DNA from: Nitrospinota bacterium
GTDB lineage: Bacteria > Nitrospinota > Nitrospinia > UBA9942
DNA: 6,071 nt
Assembly (NCBI GenBank): GCA_016234205.1
Contig: JACRGN010000139.1
Location: forward strand, 1 to 6,071
Direction of reading: 5' to 3'
Positions 5,519 to 6,071 of this stretch are shown here, one piece after another; positions within the stretch are counted from its first letter, which is position 1; each line of letters opens with the position of its first letter. Below the pieces are notes generated by a model, which saw nothing but the letters and a program-made list of their open reading frames with translations, was not told where the DNA came from and did no database searches. The position numbers were made by a program, and so were the translations under genes.

Positions 5519-6070
5519 TTATCTTCCTAACAATCTATCCAATATTATGGCTATTGCCCCCCTTACCGGGAGGTGATTATAATCTGTAATCCCTTCAATG
5601 GGGGCAAGCCTGTAATCGGCATCATCTATTATGCCCCTTTCAAGTCCCCACCCTGTTCCAAACAGGAATAAAAATATATCCGATTTTGTAAGCTCTGCCT
5701 TTAAATTACTATAACTAATACTGTCAGAAAATTTCCTTGCGTCTGTTGTTATTATCTTAGGTGTTTTACCTGTTATATTTTTTATATCCTCAGTAATCTC
5801 TGCAAGGCTTCCTGTTACTGCTACATTTAAAAATGCCTCTCTACGTGTCGGGTTATATTCCGCACCATAACCTGTTATCCAGTGATTTAATATCCTATGT
5901 ACAAGCTCTTTCTGCAACGGCAGAGGTGTCAGGACATAAAATTTAGCAATGCCGTATGTCCTTGCAGTCCTTGCTATATCATGGATATCTAATGTTGTAA
6001 CCGATGTTACTACTACATCACCCTTTTTATTATATATTGGATAATGAACAAGTGCTATAAATATATTTTT
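5519..6070 (-). CDS. SPOUT-type RNA methyltransferase (COG4752/PF09936 family), 5' end cut
   Basis: 183 residues are visible; the reading frame runs off the right edge, probably missing only a few codons, since the family begins close to the IFIALVHYPIYNKKG seen at visible residues 3-17. Further landmarks: TSVTTLDIHDIARTARTYG (22-40), TPLPLQ (48-53), RILNHWITGYGAEYNPTRRE (59-78), LFGTGWGLE (136-144) and DYNHLPVRGAIAIILDRLLG (163-182). The last two form the SAM-binding knot region of SPOUT enzymes. I recall this family encoded beside trmD and rplS in Nitrospirota, Aquificota and deltaproteobacteria; the substrate RNA is not known to me. A TTG at 5917 is an internal leucine codon, not the start, because conserved sequence continues upstream. 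trmD would be expected next, outside the window. Confidence 0.9.
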   Translation of the reverse strand, partial: KNIFIALVHYPIYNKKGDVVVTSVTTLDIHDIARTARTYGIAKFYVLTPLPLQKELVHRILNHWITGYGAEYNPTRREAFLNVAVTGSLAEITEDIKNITGKTPKIITTDARKFSDSISYSNLKAELTKSDIFLFLFGTGWGLERGIIDDADYRLAPIEGITDYNHLPVRGAIAIILDRLLGR

Positions 6071-6071
6071 A

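Overview
The window looks like a chromosomal segment of a Gram-negative-type, moderately AT-rich bacterium. The style of its signalling proteins (a Rec domain ending in an IRYxIxRKR-type helix, and PAS and HD-GYP proteins full of charged coiled coils), the heavy use of AGG and ATA codons, and the order SPOUT methyltransferase - rplS - rnhB - yraN fit Nitrospirota or a deltaproteobacterial relative. This placement is inference; there is no 16S rRNA or other phylogenetic marker beyond L19 and RNase HII.

Layout. (1) Positions 1-210, minus: the N-terminal 70 codons of a DUF1640/CCDC90-like coiled-coil protein, running off the left edge. It is preceded by a near-consensus sigma70 promoter placed so that transcription should begin at or within a base or two of the ATG, i.e. 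a probable leaderless mRNA. (2) Positions 211-386: divergent intergenic region holding a 76-bp imperfect inverted repeat. (3) Positions 387-4100, plus: three signalling genes. They are a single-domain response regulator with a coiled-coil tail, a membrane HAMP-PAS sensor that ends in a coiled coil with no kinase domain (ATGA overlap with the regulator), and a soluble GAF-GAF-HD-GYP protein with an apparently complete c-di-GMP phosphodiesterase active site. Between the second and third lies a compact structured repeat of 60 bp inside a 121-bp pair of outer arms. (4) Positions 4121-6070, minus: a tightly packed housekeeping operon read towards the signalling genes: COG4752-type SPOUT RNA methyltransferase (5' end just outside the window), rplS (ribosomal protein L19), rnhB (RNase HII) and yraN.

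How the parts may work together. The signalling genes look like the front end (membrane sensing, Rec) and the back end (c-di-GMP hydrolysis) of a regulatory chain, but no histidine kinase, phosphotransfer or diguanylate cyclase domain is encoded in the window. Either a kinase acts in trans, or the parts communicate through their coiled coils; the tails of the regulator and of the sensor carry a similar short motif. The housekeeping operon is conventional.

Most interesting points: the 60-bp element, whose two halves differ by base-pair inversions that preserve each small hairpin; its position hard against an SD-less start codon; the leaderless promoter; and the kinase-less signalling set. I see no CRISPR array, tRNA, rRNA, transposase or phage gene, and no strong case for a wholly new system.
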